From: Cymbomonas tetramitiformis
Taxonomy: Eukaryota; Chlorophyta; Pyramimonadophyceae; Pyramimonadales; Pyramimonadaceae
Length of the DNA stretch: 64,000 nucleotides
Assembly: GCA_001247695.2 (NCBI GenBank)
Contig: LGRX02034661.1
Span: forward strand, 19,286-83,285
Direction: 5' to 3'
Below the pieces are notes generated by a model. The model worked only from the letters and a program-made list of their open reading frames with translations. It made no database searches and was not told the origin of the DNA. Positions 33,411 through 45,632 of this stretch are shown in pieces. Each line of letters opens with the position of its first letter. The first letter of the stretch is position 1. Made by a program: the position numbers and the translations under genes.

Positions 33411-34792
33411 TAGAAATCCCTCAGATGGTTTTTGTATAATTATAGAGATGCGCCCTCGCTGGATAGGGCTTCAGCAAATCACGAAATAGAATTATACAGC
33501 GTGACATAAATGGTACATGTATGATGGGCATCCCAGCACGGTATAATAAGAACAGTCGTCGAAAAGTCTTATACCTGACTATATTGAGTTCCATTTCTTC
33601 TTCCTCCCTGATGTAAATCATCGTAACGCCGCTTGGGTGCACGTTGTTTATGCGGAACCCAATCAGACATTATAAATATACAGGCGATGCGTGCCACAGA
33701 CAAGATGCTAAAAAGTGTGCCGTGATATATGCCAGCGCGTATGGATGGCATAAGTATAATAAATAATTTCCAGAGGGTTAACAGTGCCAGTCACGTCTTG
33801 TTGGTATAAATATACACATAAACATGAAGACGTTATACTGTAAAGTGTGCACTGCTAAGTCCGGAGCTAATCGAGCTTGCATACGCACAGGTTCTGCTAC
33901 GGTTTGCATAGCAACATTCTAGTTTCCGCCCGGTGAGACGTATACCTGCGCGTGGCTGTATGCAAGGAGTTGTGGTGCAGAATGAGAGCAAAACACGGTC
34001 GATGTGAAACAAATACAGATGTGTCAATCTCACAAGCGTCAGCAACGCTCGGATTGATCATATGATTAAAATCGCTCGGACAGATCATATAATTAAAATC
34101 TGGAGGCGAGGATGAAAAAGTATTACCCTCAAACCCGTAAGACTGAATATCCGAGTCATCATCGACATCTATATCTTTCGTGTATAAATGCTCAAAAATG
34201 AAATGATGTAATATATCCACCCTGTTAGTAAATCAGGGGATATTAGTATTTCCCCTCTCCCACCCCCTTCAATAAGGGACCTATTTGCTGCACCCACGTA
34301 CGGCATACATCTTGTCTAAATGCAATCGATACTCATGAGGAAGGAAATGAGTATAGGGAGAGGAAGAAGATACTAATAAATGTGCAAATGGAACTGAAAT
34401 ACTTTGAACAAATTATGCCAATCATGTAAATTGCAAGCAACAAGCAAGTGGTTATATAAGAGTTGACGGATAACACCATTATGCGTCTATTCACGAGTTC
34501 GCGTACGTATCAGCGTGTAAATCCGTCAACGTGAATGCAAGTTGCATATCTCAGCGACAAATACCATTCATCACTGTCGCGAATCATTAAAGACACAGGT
34601 GTTAGTCGTCGAAAAGTCTTATACCTGACTATATTGAGTTCCATCTCTTCTTCCTCCCTGATGTAAATCATCGTAACGCCGCTTGGGTGCACGTTGTTTA
34701 TGCGGAACCCAATCAGACATTATAAATATACAGGCGATGCGTGCCACAGACAAGATGCTAAAAAGTGTGCCGTGATATATGCCAGCGCGTAT

Positions 34793-35733
34793 CAAGGCAC
34801 GGTATCGGTTGGTCCAAGGTGTTATTAGTCGATACCGATATGCCAAAAGAATCTATCAGGCAATACCAATAGTGTCTCTAAGTTATTAGTCGATACCGAT
34901 ATTAACTAATTGGGTATTGGTTGATACCGATTTTCCGATATGTGAAAAAATAACTATTAGGTAATACCGATATTATAATAAACTGATATATCGGTTCCTA
35001 GCAAGCATACGAATGTTGCCTACTCCTACCTATCTAGTTCAGCTCTTCGGCACATGATTCCTACCTATCTACATATCTAGTTCATCGCAGCCATTATTAG
35101 GGAATGCTAAATGGTCCCTTCATTCAGACTTTTTCTTAGGTCGCTATGCATCTGCCATCTGGATGCAAGCGCTAAAAGCTCGCTCTACTAACACCGGTTG
35201 TGCTCGCAGGCGCAACAAGGAACGGTGTGGTCTGGTCATCTTGAACATCGTAATAAAAGGGAATCCCTCCCCCCCTGAGTCTTCCACCACTCTATCTGCA
35301 AGATACACGTCAAACTCGTCATCATCTTTCTTGCCATGTGGCACTGTTGTAGCGGGTTCATATTCAACTTCACTATCACTATCTAAAAAGTAACACTTAC
35401 AACTATGGTTTTTGTGTTGGAAATAATGGACTTCTTGGCATTGGGCGTGTCACGTTGGGCGGTGCTCGCATATGCAAGCGTGTCGGTACAAGACGCTTGC
35501 TTGGTCCTTGGGACGCCACTTCTCTTGCAGCCGAAGGATCGCTTCCGATATTTGAATATTCTGATATCTTTCCCGATATGACACTGATTTTGTATTAGTT
35601 GATACCGATGTTACATAATTAGTAATTAGTCGATATTGATATTCCGATAACTCTTTAAAACATTATCGATTGATAGCAATATCGCCGATATATCGATTTA
35701 TCGGATATCGGTTGCAACCGATACCGTGCCTTG
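34793..35733 (-). mobile_element. Non-autonomous hAT element, 941 bp
   Basis: Perfect 19-bp inverted repeats CAAGGCACGGTATCGGTTG at both ends and a perfect 8-bp target duplication GCGCGTAT (34785-34792, 35734-35741); the unoccupied site is seen in the other Penelope-like repeats (for example near 7349). Subterminal words TTAGTCGATACCGATAT repeat on both sides. A remnant of a hAT C-terminal domain remains inside. Confidence 0.95.
35144..35230 (-). pseudogene. hATC dimerisation-domain remnant
   Basis: The complement reads PFLVAPASTTGVSRASF before a stop, clearly the same block as FLGCPATTAGVERAF in the intact hAT at 21180-21235. The conserved Glu of the ER pair is replaced and the frame breaks afterwards, so this is a decayed 3' end of the transposase gene. 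The frame at 35163-35393 on the other strand is a shadow. Confidence 0.7.
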
Positions 35734-36368
35734 GCGCGTATGGATGGCATAAGTATAATAAATAATTTCCAGAGGGTTAACAGTGCCAGTCACGTCTTGT
35801 TGGTATAAATATACACATAAACATGAAGACGTTATACTGTAAAGTGAACACTGCTAAGTCCGGAGCTAATCGAGCTTGCATACGCACAGGTTCTGCTACG
35901 GTTTGCATAGCAACATTCTAGTTTCCGCCCGGTGAGACGTATACCTGCGCGTGGCTGTATGCAAGGAGTTGTGGTGCAGAATGAGAGCAAAACACGGTCG
36001 ATGTGAAACAAATACAGATGTGTCAATCTCACAAGCGTCAGCAACGCTCGGATTGATCATATGATTAAAATCGCTCGGACAGATCATATAATTAAAATCT
36101 GGAGGCGAGGATGAAAAAGTATTACCCTCAAACCCGTAAGACTGAATATCCGAGTCATCATCGACATCTATATCCTTCGTGTATAAATGCTCAAAAATGA
36201 AATGATGTAATATATCCACCCTGTTAGTAAATCAGGGGATATTAGTATAGAAATCCCTCAGATGGGATGCTTCGCTGACAAGTGGCATTACCAATTTATA
36301 CACCTGTGTGATAAGATCAGATTCTACGCCACGGACACGTTCATCAATGTACACCGAAATATCCGATA

Positions 36369-37140
36369 TAGATACACACACACACACACACACACACACA
36401 TGAAGCGTCGTAGAGCGTGTTTTGATACAGTCATCACTAGTAATTAAATTAGAATTTTGCGGAAAAGGTTTCACGGTCGCGACGCGAAAGATTTGATATG
36501 GTACCCGCATACACCGTAGATTTGATAAAATCGTTTCATACAGTCGTAGACTTGAAAAATCGTCAAACTCTTGAATAATCGTCATTCGGGAGGCATAGTC
36601 AGCCACGTCGGCTGATTATGAAAAACAACGCAACGCCCGATAATTATGTAGAATATAGTCACCTACATGCATGTACTTTTGTGCACCGTCGGTGCGTATT
36701 TTTTATTTTTTATTTTCGTATACCTGAAACCCAACGTATATATCAGCTATCGATACATACTCCATGCATTGGCTAGGGATCGAAAGTCGTGATATGATAT
36801 AAATTGTAAACGTGTACTGTACAGCTGAAGAGGCACCGAAAGCAATGATGATATATTCGATATTGACAATAAGTTATATGCAATGCATCGTCATCTAGGT
36901 ATTTTCGATACAACTTGAATTTTACCAATTCCAATACTTTCAACGTTGACACACACATATGAAGCGTCGTAGAGCGGGTTTTGATACAGTCATCACTAGT
37001 AATTAAATGGGAGATTTGCTGAAAAGAATTTGCGGTCGCGACGCGATAGATTTGATATGGTACCCGCATCACCGACCGTAGATTTGATAAAAATCGTACC
37101 ATACACCGTAGACTTGAATAATCGTCAAACTCTTGAATAA
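36369..37140. repeat. AC microsatellite and a direct repeat pair
   Basis: A (CA)n run at about 36375-36400 is followed by ATGAAGCGTCGTAGAGCG and about 170 bp that recur 560 bp downstream (from 36960): TTTTGATACAGTCATCACTAG, GGTCGCGACGCGA and TTTGATATGGTACCCGCAT. No stable frame between copies; non-coding. Confidence 0.65.
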
Positions 37141-37200
37141 TCTACTTACTTTAGATAGATACGACGGTCGCGCAGCAACTGAGCGAGCTCACATCGATGA

Positions 37201-37208
37201 TATATAAA
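37201..37208 (+). promoter_or_regulatory. TATA box upstream of the NT-C2 gene
   Basis: TATATAAA followed by a G-rich and purine-rich initiator area, about 700 bp before the ATG at 37914. Implies a long 5' leader, possibly with an intron; assignment to this gene is by position only. Confidence 0.4.
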
Positions 37209-37913
37209 CGGGAGGGGGGGTTAGAGAGAGCATCGTATACACATAGTCTGCAGTCCCTCTAGAATTGATCCAAGTCGAATACGGTAACGAGAGGTACTGC
37301 GGCATTGCGTTTTCAGTATCGCAAAGTAAAGATTAAGCACATCGATTGATGTCGCCAGCAGTCTCATTAACGTTCACGGGATTGGCAGTTCATCGACATG
37401 ATATAATAGCACCGTCCGAGAGAATCGCGCAATCAGATAATATACTTTTCTTTACAACTGCACACAGCACTTCCACCGATGTCATTTGCAACAGGGGTAT
37501 ACCGAAATACACAAGTGTCTGCTAGCTATGCATACGTTGACGCGCGCATCCATGCATGCATATATCTGTGCGAGAAAAAGCGATCGCGGGGTGAAAATAC
37601 TATACAACATGGCACACCGCTGAGCTCCATACGTTTGGTTCCGCCGTTCCATTAGTCGCTACACGAATGCTGCGCATCGACATAGAACGGGGGTGCGCAG
37701 TGCAAAGCATCCTTATTTCGCAAGGTTAGCCGATGTTAAGTCACTCGCTACGCGTGCGACATCGATGTCACACGTACCGGAAGACGTAGATCGATACGCG
37801 TTCCGTGGTGCATTTGATTAACCATTCATCGGTAGTAAACTGTGCGCATACGCAAATACACAATCCTCTTGGTAAATTCTGGAACAAAGCAGCATTGTGA
37901 CGAGGTCTTAACG

Positions 37914-39650
37914 ATGACCACATTTGCAAGATCCCAGTCCGGACCTTTGTTCGGAAAGACATCGCCATCATGGCTGCCATCGTCTGTCAGAAATGGATAT
38001 AAAAAACGTGTTGTGTCGTTCTCTTTCGAGGTCATTGGGTTTCGTGGTAAACTTATCCATCGTGCCGCGGAGGAAATGCATGTTGAAATTTCAAGACCTG
38101 CGAAACGAACATTACAGTTGATATCGACGCCGGAATTGATATCGGATCAGTGCATTCAATTGTATAATCGCAACAGCAGTCCGAATTGCGGGAGTGATCT
38201 GAAGCCAATCGCGGCGTCGTCGCCATCTCCGCCACATGCTCCGCCATCATCGCTGCCACCATCCATCGCTGGCGGTGATGACGGCCGATGTTCGCCCGAT
38301 GTTGGGCGAGTGCCGTCATCGCAGCGGGAATTCTGGACGCCGCATTCGCTTAGTCGTAATATAAATGGCGGTCAGTGTACCATATACATAGATACTGCAA
38401 GGGGTGGCATTATTAGACGAAAAGAATTCACTTGTAAGGTCAAAGAGGTTTGCAGTTATAGCAGTAGCAGGAACCGTGACAGAGATGCGGCCCAGCAGAA
38501 TTATCGTACCGTGGCTAAAGGGAAACTAGATCTATCAGCGTATCTCGCCGTTAGCTATGATGACTGTGCCGACAATAACACCTTACGGGCACTGCCAGAT
38601 GTGGTGGAAGTCCGTCTCGACGGCGAATGTCCTGGAATGTTATGCCTGAAAATAAAGTGTCAGCAACTAGATGATGCTGCGAGCAGTGTGTGCGACGATG
38701 ACGATTTTGCATCATCGGTCGGAACGTGTGAAACACAGGATCGCGACATGATATTCGATCTATTGAGAGCTTTCCGCGGACCGCGTACAGAAAGTCGACC
38801 TCGTGGGTGGCGTTCTAAGCAAGCTGAACTCACGACTGAACGTGTCCAACAAGTTGATGCATGGGTCGATACATCATTGCCGCAGCTGGCGTCTGAAAAG
38901 AAAGTCATACCACTCAATCCTATCATCGCATCATCAACGAGCACCGATTGCGGTGCAGCGAAGATTTCTTCCGGATCGGCGTCGTCGCTGACGCTAGTGC
39001 CACCATCATCGGGCGCAAGCAAGAACAACAGCACATACTCAGCTGCATGCGACAATGGTAGATGCGAAACCCATTCAAATTGTGAGGCTGACAGTCACCT
39101 CTGCCATTGGTTACTAAATGACAATGTAGTAGGGACAAGTGAAACACGGAATGTCGCTCCCAGCACGTCCAGGAGTAGTAAACATGATCAAGACTTTTGC
39201 ATATGCAGCAACATCAGTCGGGTCGGCATCCCACCACTCAGCAGCAACATCATGACAAACACGAGCAAAAGCGCCATCAGAAGTGATGAAAACCAATCAC
39301 CTACTGCAGTAAGCACTGGCAATGGTCTGAAGAGTAAAAATCTCATAAGCAGTACCACCACCTTGATTCCTATGATGCTGGATCCACCTGTATCATCGAT
39401 GTTTGAGAGTTCGTTGCCTGTCAGCGGCATTGCGCCACTACAATGTGACGATGCCATGGCAGTGCAGCAACCCAAGGACGAGGACAATACCCGTGCATTT
39501 TCAGTTGATGAAGACGACGTTGCAGTCACTGAAATGGATACGCCAGCAGATCAAATCACATCCTGGAATGATGCTAATCTGCAGATTCGCCGTGTTCCAT
39601 TATCTGCGATTGCAAGAATCGTGCGCAGTGGATCCCACAACATTTCGAAA
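37914..39650 (+). CDS. NT-C2 domain protein, first exon (EEIG1/EHBP1-type N-terminal C2)
   Basis: From the ATG at 37914 the frame runs 579 codons to AAA|GTAAGA (39651), a strong splice donor at phase 0. Residues about 25-45 (KKRVVSFSFEVIGF) and about 155-255 (GGQCTIYIDTARGG.., EFTCKV, KGKLDLSAYLAVSYDD, VEVRLDGECPGMLCLKIKC) fit the NT-C2 fold, a lipid/protein-binding C2 variant at the N-terminus of EEIG1, EHBP1 and plant relatives, split here by a Ser/Pro-rich insert. The rest is Ser/Thr-rich and probably disordered. In known relatives this domain acts at membranes in vesicle or organelle positioning; here that is inferred. Later exons are not found before 45 kb, possibly because a TIR element sits downstream. 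It looks like a genuine host gene. Confidence 0.65.
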
Positions 39651-40434
39651 GTAAGAATCCACAATAACGTTGTTTGCCGCCGTGTCCTCTTAACTTCGTT
39701 AAGCGCCTTCGTTTGCTTGATTTTCAAGCTAAAAGCAGTGCACTAGCACTCCTTAGATTCGCCGACAGAGATACATACATGTCGTTTCAAACTGTTTGAT
39801 GCCCACATGCATTGTAGCAGTGCCACACTTTCCAGCATACGCCTAGATGACAATCCGCTGGATATAGTTTATTTCATGCAAAATGGATCGCGGAGTGGAT
39901 TTTATCCCGAGGACTCCAAAGGTCAATACCAGTTATATACCCACATACACAGGCGATATGGGATGTTCATGAATAATCGATGCAGCGATGAATAAACCGG
40001 TCTGATATATATATATATATATATATATACTGCATATGTGTTAAATGAAGAATGGATACATCCATATATGTCCCCTTTTAAGAATTGGGGAAATGTATAG
40101 GAACATGTCATATTGAATTATCATTATACTTACTATGCATAATGCGTATAATGATATAGGCCTGGCATGAGTATGCAAACACACTGATGCCGGCACAGGT
40201 ATGCAACGTGCGATAACCCGAAACTTGGTTCCTGTATTATGTACTATAACCCAAAACTTGGTTCATGTACCAGGCTTTTCCTGTACCTGTTTCAGGCTAC
40301 TGAAACTGCTCGCAAATTATTGAGATATATTAAGAACACCAGATACTCTTGATCACAAGTTTGTTCCACTAAATACATCATGAAATCTCCATGATCAAGT
40401 AACAACTCATTACATTGCTAGCACATCATGTGAT
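39651..40434. other. Probable intron or intergenic sequence
   Basis: After the donor at 39651 the sequence is non-coding, with a (TA)n run at 40008-40028 and two copies of AACCCAAAACTTGGTTC-like text near 40215 and 40248. Confidence 0.5.
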
Positions 40435-41752
40435 ATTTCCAATTCTCACTGACGGGAGTGTCCCAAATTGTCTACCAAAATCTTGTGGGAAAATGGCACG
40501 GAACACGATCGGGTCCAGAAACGAGGTGTCCACACGAGGAGTGCATGAAAAGTCGATTTGCAACGTTCAAAATTTCATCTAGCGGAGATTCTGCTTCCAG
40601 TTTTTCATAGGGCGAGAGACTGCAAGCGGTTCAAGGAGAGCGGGCGAAAACCTAGACCCAAACTTGTTCACACGCATAGAATACTTTTACAAGACTACAG
40701 CTACCGTAGACTCGTAACGATATGTTCGCAAAGCACCTGACAGTGCCTTTTTTGATAATTTCTTGATGGTTTTGATGGATGGTTGCATGGGTGAAGAACG
40801 CTTTGCGATTAGATTGGCAAACTTAATCGCAACAAAAGAAAAACGGCCGGGGCCTTCCGTTTGCATATAGCTTATGAAACTTGGTATGATACATTTAAAG
40901 GCATCCATAAGCTACATTTTCAACGCGCACAAGGCCTGCGGATAATTATCCTTGAAACCCCAGGGTTTCGAAGGGTGCGCAGATTTGGTTGCGATGTTAA
41001 TGAAACACAACTCAATCCTACAATATATATTCGGCAAAGGCTTTCCCTTTAGTCACAGCCTATGAATATTTGCACAATAAATATCAACACTGTGTTAAAG
41101 TTATTACCGGATGCACAAGGCGTGCGGATAAGTATCCTTGAAACCCGAAGGTTTCGAATGGTACTCAGATTTTGGGCCAAGCCCAAACTTGATCGAAACA
41201 AAATAAAATCAGCAAAGTCCTTCCCTGTAGACCTAGATTATGAAACTTAGCGCAAAAAATATGAAGGCGACCATGATTCGGTATTTCTCTAGCTCACAAG
41301 CCTTGCGGTCAAGGAATTTCGCAGCTTAAGAGTTGCGACGATGCTTTCGGTTTGAAGAAAATCCAGCTTAACGAATGCGCGTGTGTGTTTGTATCGGAGT
41401 CTGCATGCAACGCATACTAGAGGACTTGCAACTAGTCCGCGCTGCTGCAAGCTTCCCATGAGAACCATGAAATATAATCATTAAAAATATTCCCACCTTA
41501 AAAATCATCCCGCAAATCTGAGCGCCGTTGACCGCTACAGCCACCGCAAGTGAGCAAAAGGTCCCTTCGCCCCGTGTAAAGTTACCTGTCACTTTTTAAA
41601 ATTGGAAAAAAATCACGTGCAAAAGCCCTACAACAGTCCAATGGGAAAAGTCAACTGTGTTACACCCTTGTGCTTTCCTGCACGCAACCATGAGTTCTTT
41701 TATTTTAGCTATAATAATTTTGGGGACACTCCCGTCAGTGAGAATCGGAAAT
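40435..41752. mobile_element. Non-autonomous TIR DNA element, 1.3 kb
   Basis: Inverted ends ATTTCC-ATTCTCACTGACGGGAGTGTCCC (left 40435-40463, right 41724-41752 on the complement) with one mismatch. If the outermost 11-12 bp are flank-like, the ends start CACTG, as in CACTA/EnSpm elements. Inside, a block AAGGC-TGCGGATAA-TATCCTTGAAACCC--GGTTTCGAA is repeated (about 40930 and 41115) and partly near 41290. No coding frame. I see no clear target duplication. Confidence 0.65.
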
Positions 41753-44229
41753 GCCACACCATGCATCTAGGAAATTAGAGGTAACATAATTAGTAATACA
41801 TATGTCGGGTGCATTAACTCCTGACCATGTTGCACTCTTACAGTCTTCGCTTCCGGTGTAGATATCAAGCGGTCATGTCAAGCTATCGTGCTGCTGCCAG
41901 CAATCGGGTATATGAGGAGAGGCAAGAAAGATGCGCTGCTTACAAAAGGTTGCAAAAGCGAGCGGGAAAATTTGGGTTATTAACTTAAGCACAAAGAAAA
42001 GGAAGCGAAAGCTCAACTTTTGAGTTTCTCCCAACACTTTCGAGTGACTTGCTATCGGCAAGCTCTGCAATTCAACGATACAACCAAGTTTGATAGGGCG
42101 GAAACGTGCTCGAGTGTATTATTTTAAAACTGCTCGTTGCTTTTACCAACTAAGTAGAGTGCAATCCTAGTCTAAACAATATGGGGAAAAGCATCAAAAC
42201 GATTCTGTGCTTCTCCCGAAACAAAACGACAAAATGGAATGCAACCTGAAAGGCGACATGTTTTGCAGTCTCTGGGACAAAAGCTGCACATTAGAGGCAT
42301 CTGGAGCTTCGCATAATTCTACCCGTGAACGGCTTGCACCAAAATGTTGCAAACAGCAGGTGCACTGTAGTTGCTCTAGTCGTTCCAGACTTGACGCTTC
42401 ATAGGGGTATATGCAGCCACGTCACCGCTGTTCTCAGTAAAGCCCATCAACCGGCCTGAAACGGAGTTTGCGTGCCAAGTCAGATTTATTCTCCGAGAAG
42501 CTCATGTATCGGCCCAAAACACAGAAGGTGTGTGAGACGCTCGATCTCAGGCACGGATCAAAGCACACACTTTCTGAGGCTTTGAAGTGAAATGGAACAT
42601 TCATGACGATCCTTTTGGGCAGCATATGCTTATACCAACTCGAGCGATGACTTGAACTCAACGGCGGCGCCAGAAAACTTTCAAACACGCATAAAACACA
42701 AAGGAGTCCTCTGTGTGTGGTTCAAGAACCTAGTGTCAGAAACTATTTCAACGTATGTGACAAGCTCAGCGTTCCATATGGTCAAGCAGAGGCCGTTTTA
42801 TCTCAACGCACAAGCGATGTAGGCACGGCTGAAAGAAGACAGCAGGAAGATCTAAGCATTCAGACTTGAGCAACCAAACAGACAACTAATAGATCGCTTA
42901 GATTAGATGCAACATGCAGAGCTTAAAAAGCTATCACGAGGGAAAAACTCGTGTTTAAGGTGGTGACAATGTGCGAGAACAAGAAGAACGCTGAGAGGTT
43001 GTTAGAGTTTCAAAGTAAGCCAGACCGGCATCGGTAACCGTAAGGCAGGGAGTTGTTTGGCAGGGTGGGAAAACTAGGGGAGAAAAGTGCATATCACCCT
43101 CAAACCGTCGTTGGTGAAAGCCATGCGCTTAACTTGATACCGAACAATGCGTGATATGCGTATAAACAGACACAAGACGCTGACGCAAATTAAACTGGGA
43201 GCAAGAGTATATGCGTCGCAAGGCGTAAGTGCAAAAATCGCTTGCGTCCTTTGGCAGAACGTTTAGATATGCAACCGAAGGTCACATAAAGACACGGTTG
43301 AACGCAGTTACTCGCTGTTAGAGCAGTACGTATACTTCGTTATGGGTCAAGTGTACTCCGTTATGGGGGCGCTGCCGTGTGCAAGTACTGAAGGAAGAGC
43401 ATTTGCAGGGAAGTAAAAGAAATATCAAGAGACTGACCGAAAGAGCTCTGGTAGGCAACCATGAAACCCCCAATTACTCCGATCGTCAATCCCACAGCTC
43501 CACTAGGACCGCGAAGCCCGTTAGAAGCACCTGTCAGACGTGGGAAAGCACAGCATTTGTTTGTCGCTCAGAACGGACGGTCGGATACTGGTTTTTTAAA
43601 GGGGGACACACTCACAGATAGGGAAAATTTGCAAACCGCGAGAATTACATATCACGCAAAAACCACCACTGAACACACAGTAAGCGGAAAGGAGCTGTCT
43701 TCGAAGTGTAAATCATACTAAGGTTGTGACACGTCCTCGGTAACCGGCAGGTCGGGCACGCGTTATTCGTCAAAGAACAACACCGCGTGCCAAACTCTTG
43801 TTGCTTGCGTGTCATTAGCACATACAGATAATCGGAATAGTTGTACACGCAAAGCAAGCAAGCGCAGATTCACTTTCAAAGTGGCGTATGCTATCTCTAA
43901 ATACTTCTCACGAAGTGGTTCCGACACGCGCGTGCAGACAGGCTCCAGTTCAAAAAGAATGCTGTAAGGCTTGAACATGGAAGCACCAGAATATGATTAT
44001 TACAGGCTCGGCCCTTTGGAGCTATACCGAGAATCCAGCAGAAGAGTGCGGTTACACACAGCGGACCTATGGTAAAACTGGAGTATGCCATCTTTGTGAA
44101 AATGTTATCCGATACGTGCATGTTTCCGAAGCGCTACCACGCATCAATTCAGAAAATTTTCAACCTCATTTATCAAATCCATCAAACAGTTCACAAAGAA
44201 GGTGGAAAGGTATAAAGAAAGGAGAACGA
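41753..44229. other. Long stretch without a supported gene
   Basis: Moderately AT-rich, many short frames on both strands but none with recognisable domains. It could be the intron space of the flanking genes. I see no repeats of note. Confidence 0.4.
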
Positions 44230-44590
44230 CATTTCGAATGAGCTCGGCCTAGGGTTTCACCAGCAAGGTAACCACCGAAGGTTGACGCCGCTGTTAAGCC
44301 TGTGATAGTCTTGATGTCATCAAAGCTGAAGTTTCCAACTGAAGAAAAAAACACTGCGTCAGGAATGGTAGTCCACAGCGTTCTTGTCGAGATTCAACAT
44401 CACCAGAAGGACTAAGGTACTCCGCGTCGTACAAAATGTTTTCACGACAACTGAAAATAAGTCATCTTACCTGTGGTGATAAAATTGGGAGAGGGATCGA
44501 TAACCTTGTACTTGGGAATATCATAGATGATGCCCATTTTGCCGCACTTGACTCCCTTGTGCACACACCTGTACGTTTAGTCTCTCACTT
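44230..44590 (-). CDS. Small two-exon gene, probable mitochondrial-type membrane protein
   Basis: On the complement one exon (about 44574 to 44479, acceptor AACGTACAG|G) contains MGIIYDIPKYKVIDPSPNF and ITTG|GTAAGATG. After an intron of about 130 bp ending in TTTTTTTCTTCAG (44345), the next exon continues in frame: GNFSFDDIKTITGLTAAST then FGGYLAG, with a possible donor G|GTGAAA at about 44270. The start could be the internal Met of the first exon. The PKYKVIDPSP..VGNF-F-D pattern followed by a glycine-rich hydrophobic segment reminds me of small inner-membrane accessory proteins of plant mitochondria (complex I type). This is from memory and unverified. The 3' exon was not found; the unspliced frame ends at 44166. 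Confidence 0.45.
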
Positions 44591-44689
44591 CAGTTCCCCC
44601 GGGGACTCATCACAACGTCAAATATTCCGCATCGATGATAGCGATTGTTGCTCCTGAGACCAGCAGACCACCTGACCTCTCGTCTGGCT

Positions 44690-45000
44690 CTGCGAAGATG
44701 CATCCTGCATGCCATATGCCATACCATATGCAATGCCATGATCCCATGCCATGCTAATGCCATGTCATTCCATGCCATTCCAAGATGCCATGCCATGCCA
44801 ATGCCATGCCATCACATGCCATGGGCTTAGGATGGAGCCATGCCATGCCATGCCATCACATGCGCGATGGATGGATGGATGGATGGATGGCGTGAGTTCT
44901 TGACGTAAATAAAAATCCAGCGCAGGAGGAGGAGCCCGCAGCGCAGCGCAGCGCAGCGCAGCGGCAGCGGCAGCGGCAGCTCCAACAAATACTCCCCAAA
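44690..45000. repeat. Cluster of microsatellites
   Basis: (ATGCC)n-type repeats at about 44695-44860, (GATG)n at 44865-44890, (GCGCA)n then (GCGGCA)n at 44936-44985, followed by a GC-rich GCGCCGGCGC word. No gene. Confidence 0.8.
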
Positions 45001-45217
45001 TTATACTCCGCGCCGGCGCGGGTCCCCGCACCGGGTCCCCACGCCGGCTACAGAAAGAGAAAGGTGGGCACGTGGGCATACGATAGTGATGCATGGCTAT
45101 ACTCGATACTGATACTCGGCCGGATGCATGGCTATTCGGCCGGATGCATGACGCTACACTCGTCCTGTAAACTCACACCCAGGAATCAAATCAAGGAGGT
45201 GCATTCCCACGGCAGCA

Positions 45218-45613
45218 ATGAAAGAGGCGTTGAGACCCTTTTGCCACAAAGGGAAAATAGGATGGGACGGACTTGCAAGAGATGCATATATCAACAGTGT
45301 CACTAGAAAAGGGAAAAGGGTCTATGGAAACCCACCCTTTGATGGTGGGGTCCTAAAGGAAGCATCTGCGGTTATGCAGACATTGTCCCGTGGCTTAGAG
45401 GCGGCCATGACTTCGGAGGGATTCGAGGGAATCTGGATCCCGCCATTATCTCCAAAGAACCTCAAAAAGTGGACAGGAAAAGGTTTTAAGTTAATCTTCA
45501 AATACCCAAGGGGGACCATACCGTTCATCCCACATGATTACTGGTCAGGTAAAGGACCCTACTGGAATATCCCGGTTCAAGATATCAGACAGTCAGTGAA
45601 CCAATATAGATAA
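45218..45613 (+). pseudogene. Methyltransferase-like fragment with NPPF motif (PCIF1-like?)
   Basis: 131 codons from the ATG at 45218 (frame open upstream) to a stop 20 bp before an LTR. GWDGLARDAYINSV is followed by VYGNPPFDGG, where NPPF is the catalytic motif IV of N6-adenine methyltransferases, then IWIPPLSPKN and TIPFIPHDYWSG. The spacing of NPPF, a hydrophobic strand and an H-x-YWSG block resembles the C-terminal methyltransferase domain of PCIF1-type RNA cap enzymes more than Dam-type enzymes; this is recall. The SAM-binding motif I part is absent, so it is a fragment or last exon. It abuts retroelement sequence, so capture by a mobile element is possible. Confidence 0.4.
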
Positions 45614-45632
45614 ACTCGTATAAGAAATAAAC

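Larger units (their letters stand above)
33429..36247 (-). mobile_element. Penelope-like element copy B, internally deleted
   Basis: First repeat 33429-34249, then 34250-34488 matching 7870-8104, then an abrupt join to sequence matching 12730-12840 (34489-34592), then a second repeat that lacks its first 120 bp or so and is split by a hAT derivative. Both coding frames of copy A are missing. The flanks carry an 18-bp direct repeat TAGAAATCCCTCAGATGG (33411-33428, 36248-36265), a long variable-type target duplication expected from target-primed insertion. Confidence 0.8.

Noticed and set aside
36374..36400. CA repeat as a possible regulatory array
   Set aside because: A simple microsatellite without further structure.
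44690..44890. CRISPR-like or satellite array
   Set aside because: Plain ATGCC and GATG microsatellites without spacers.
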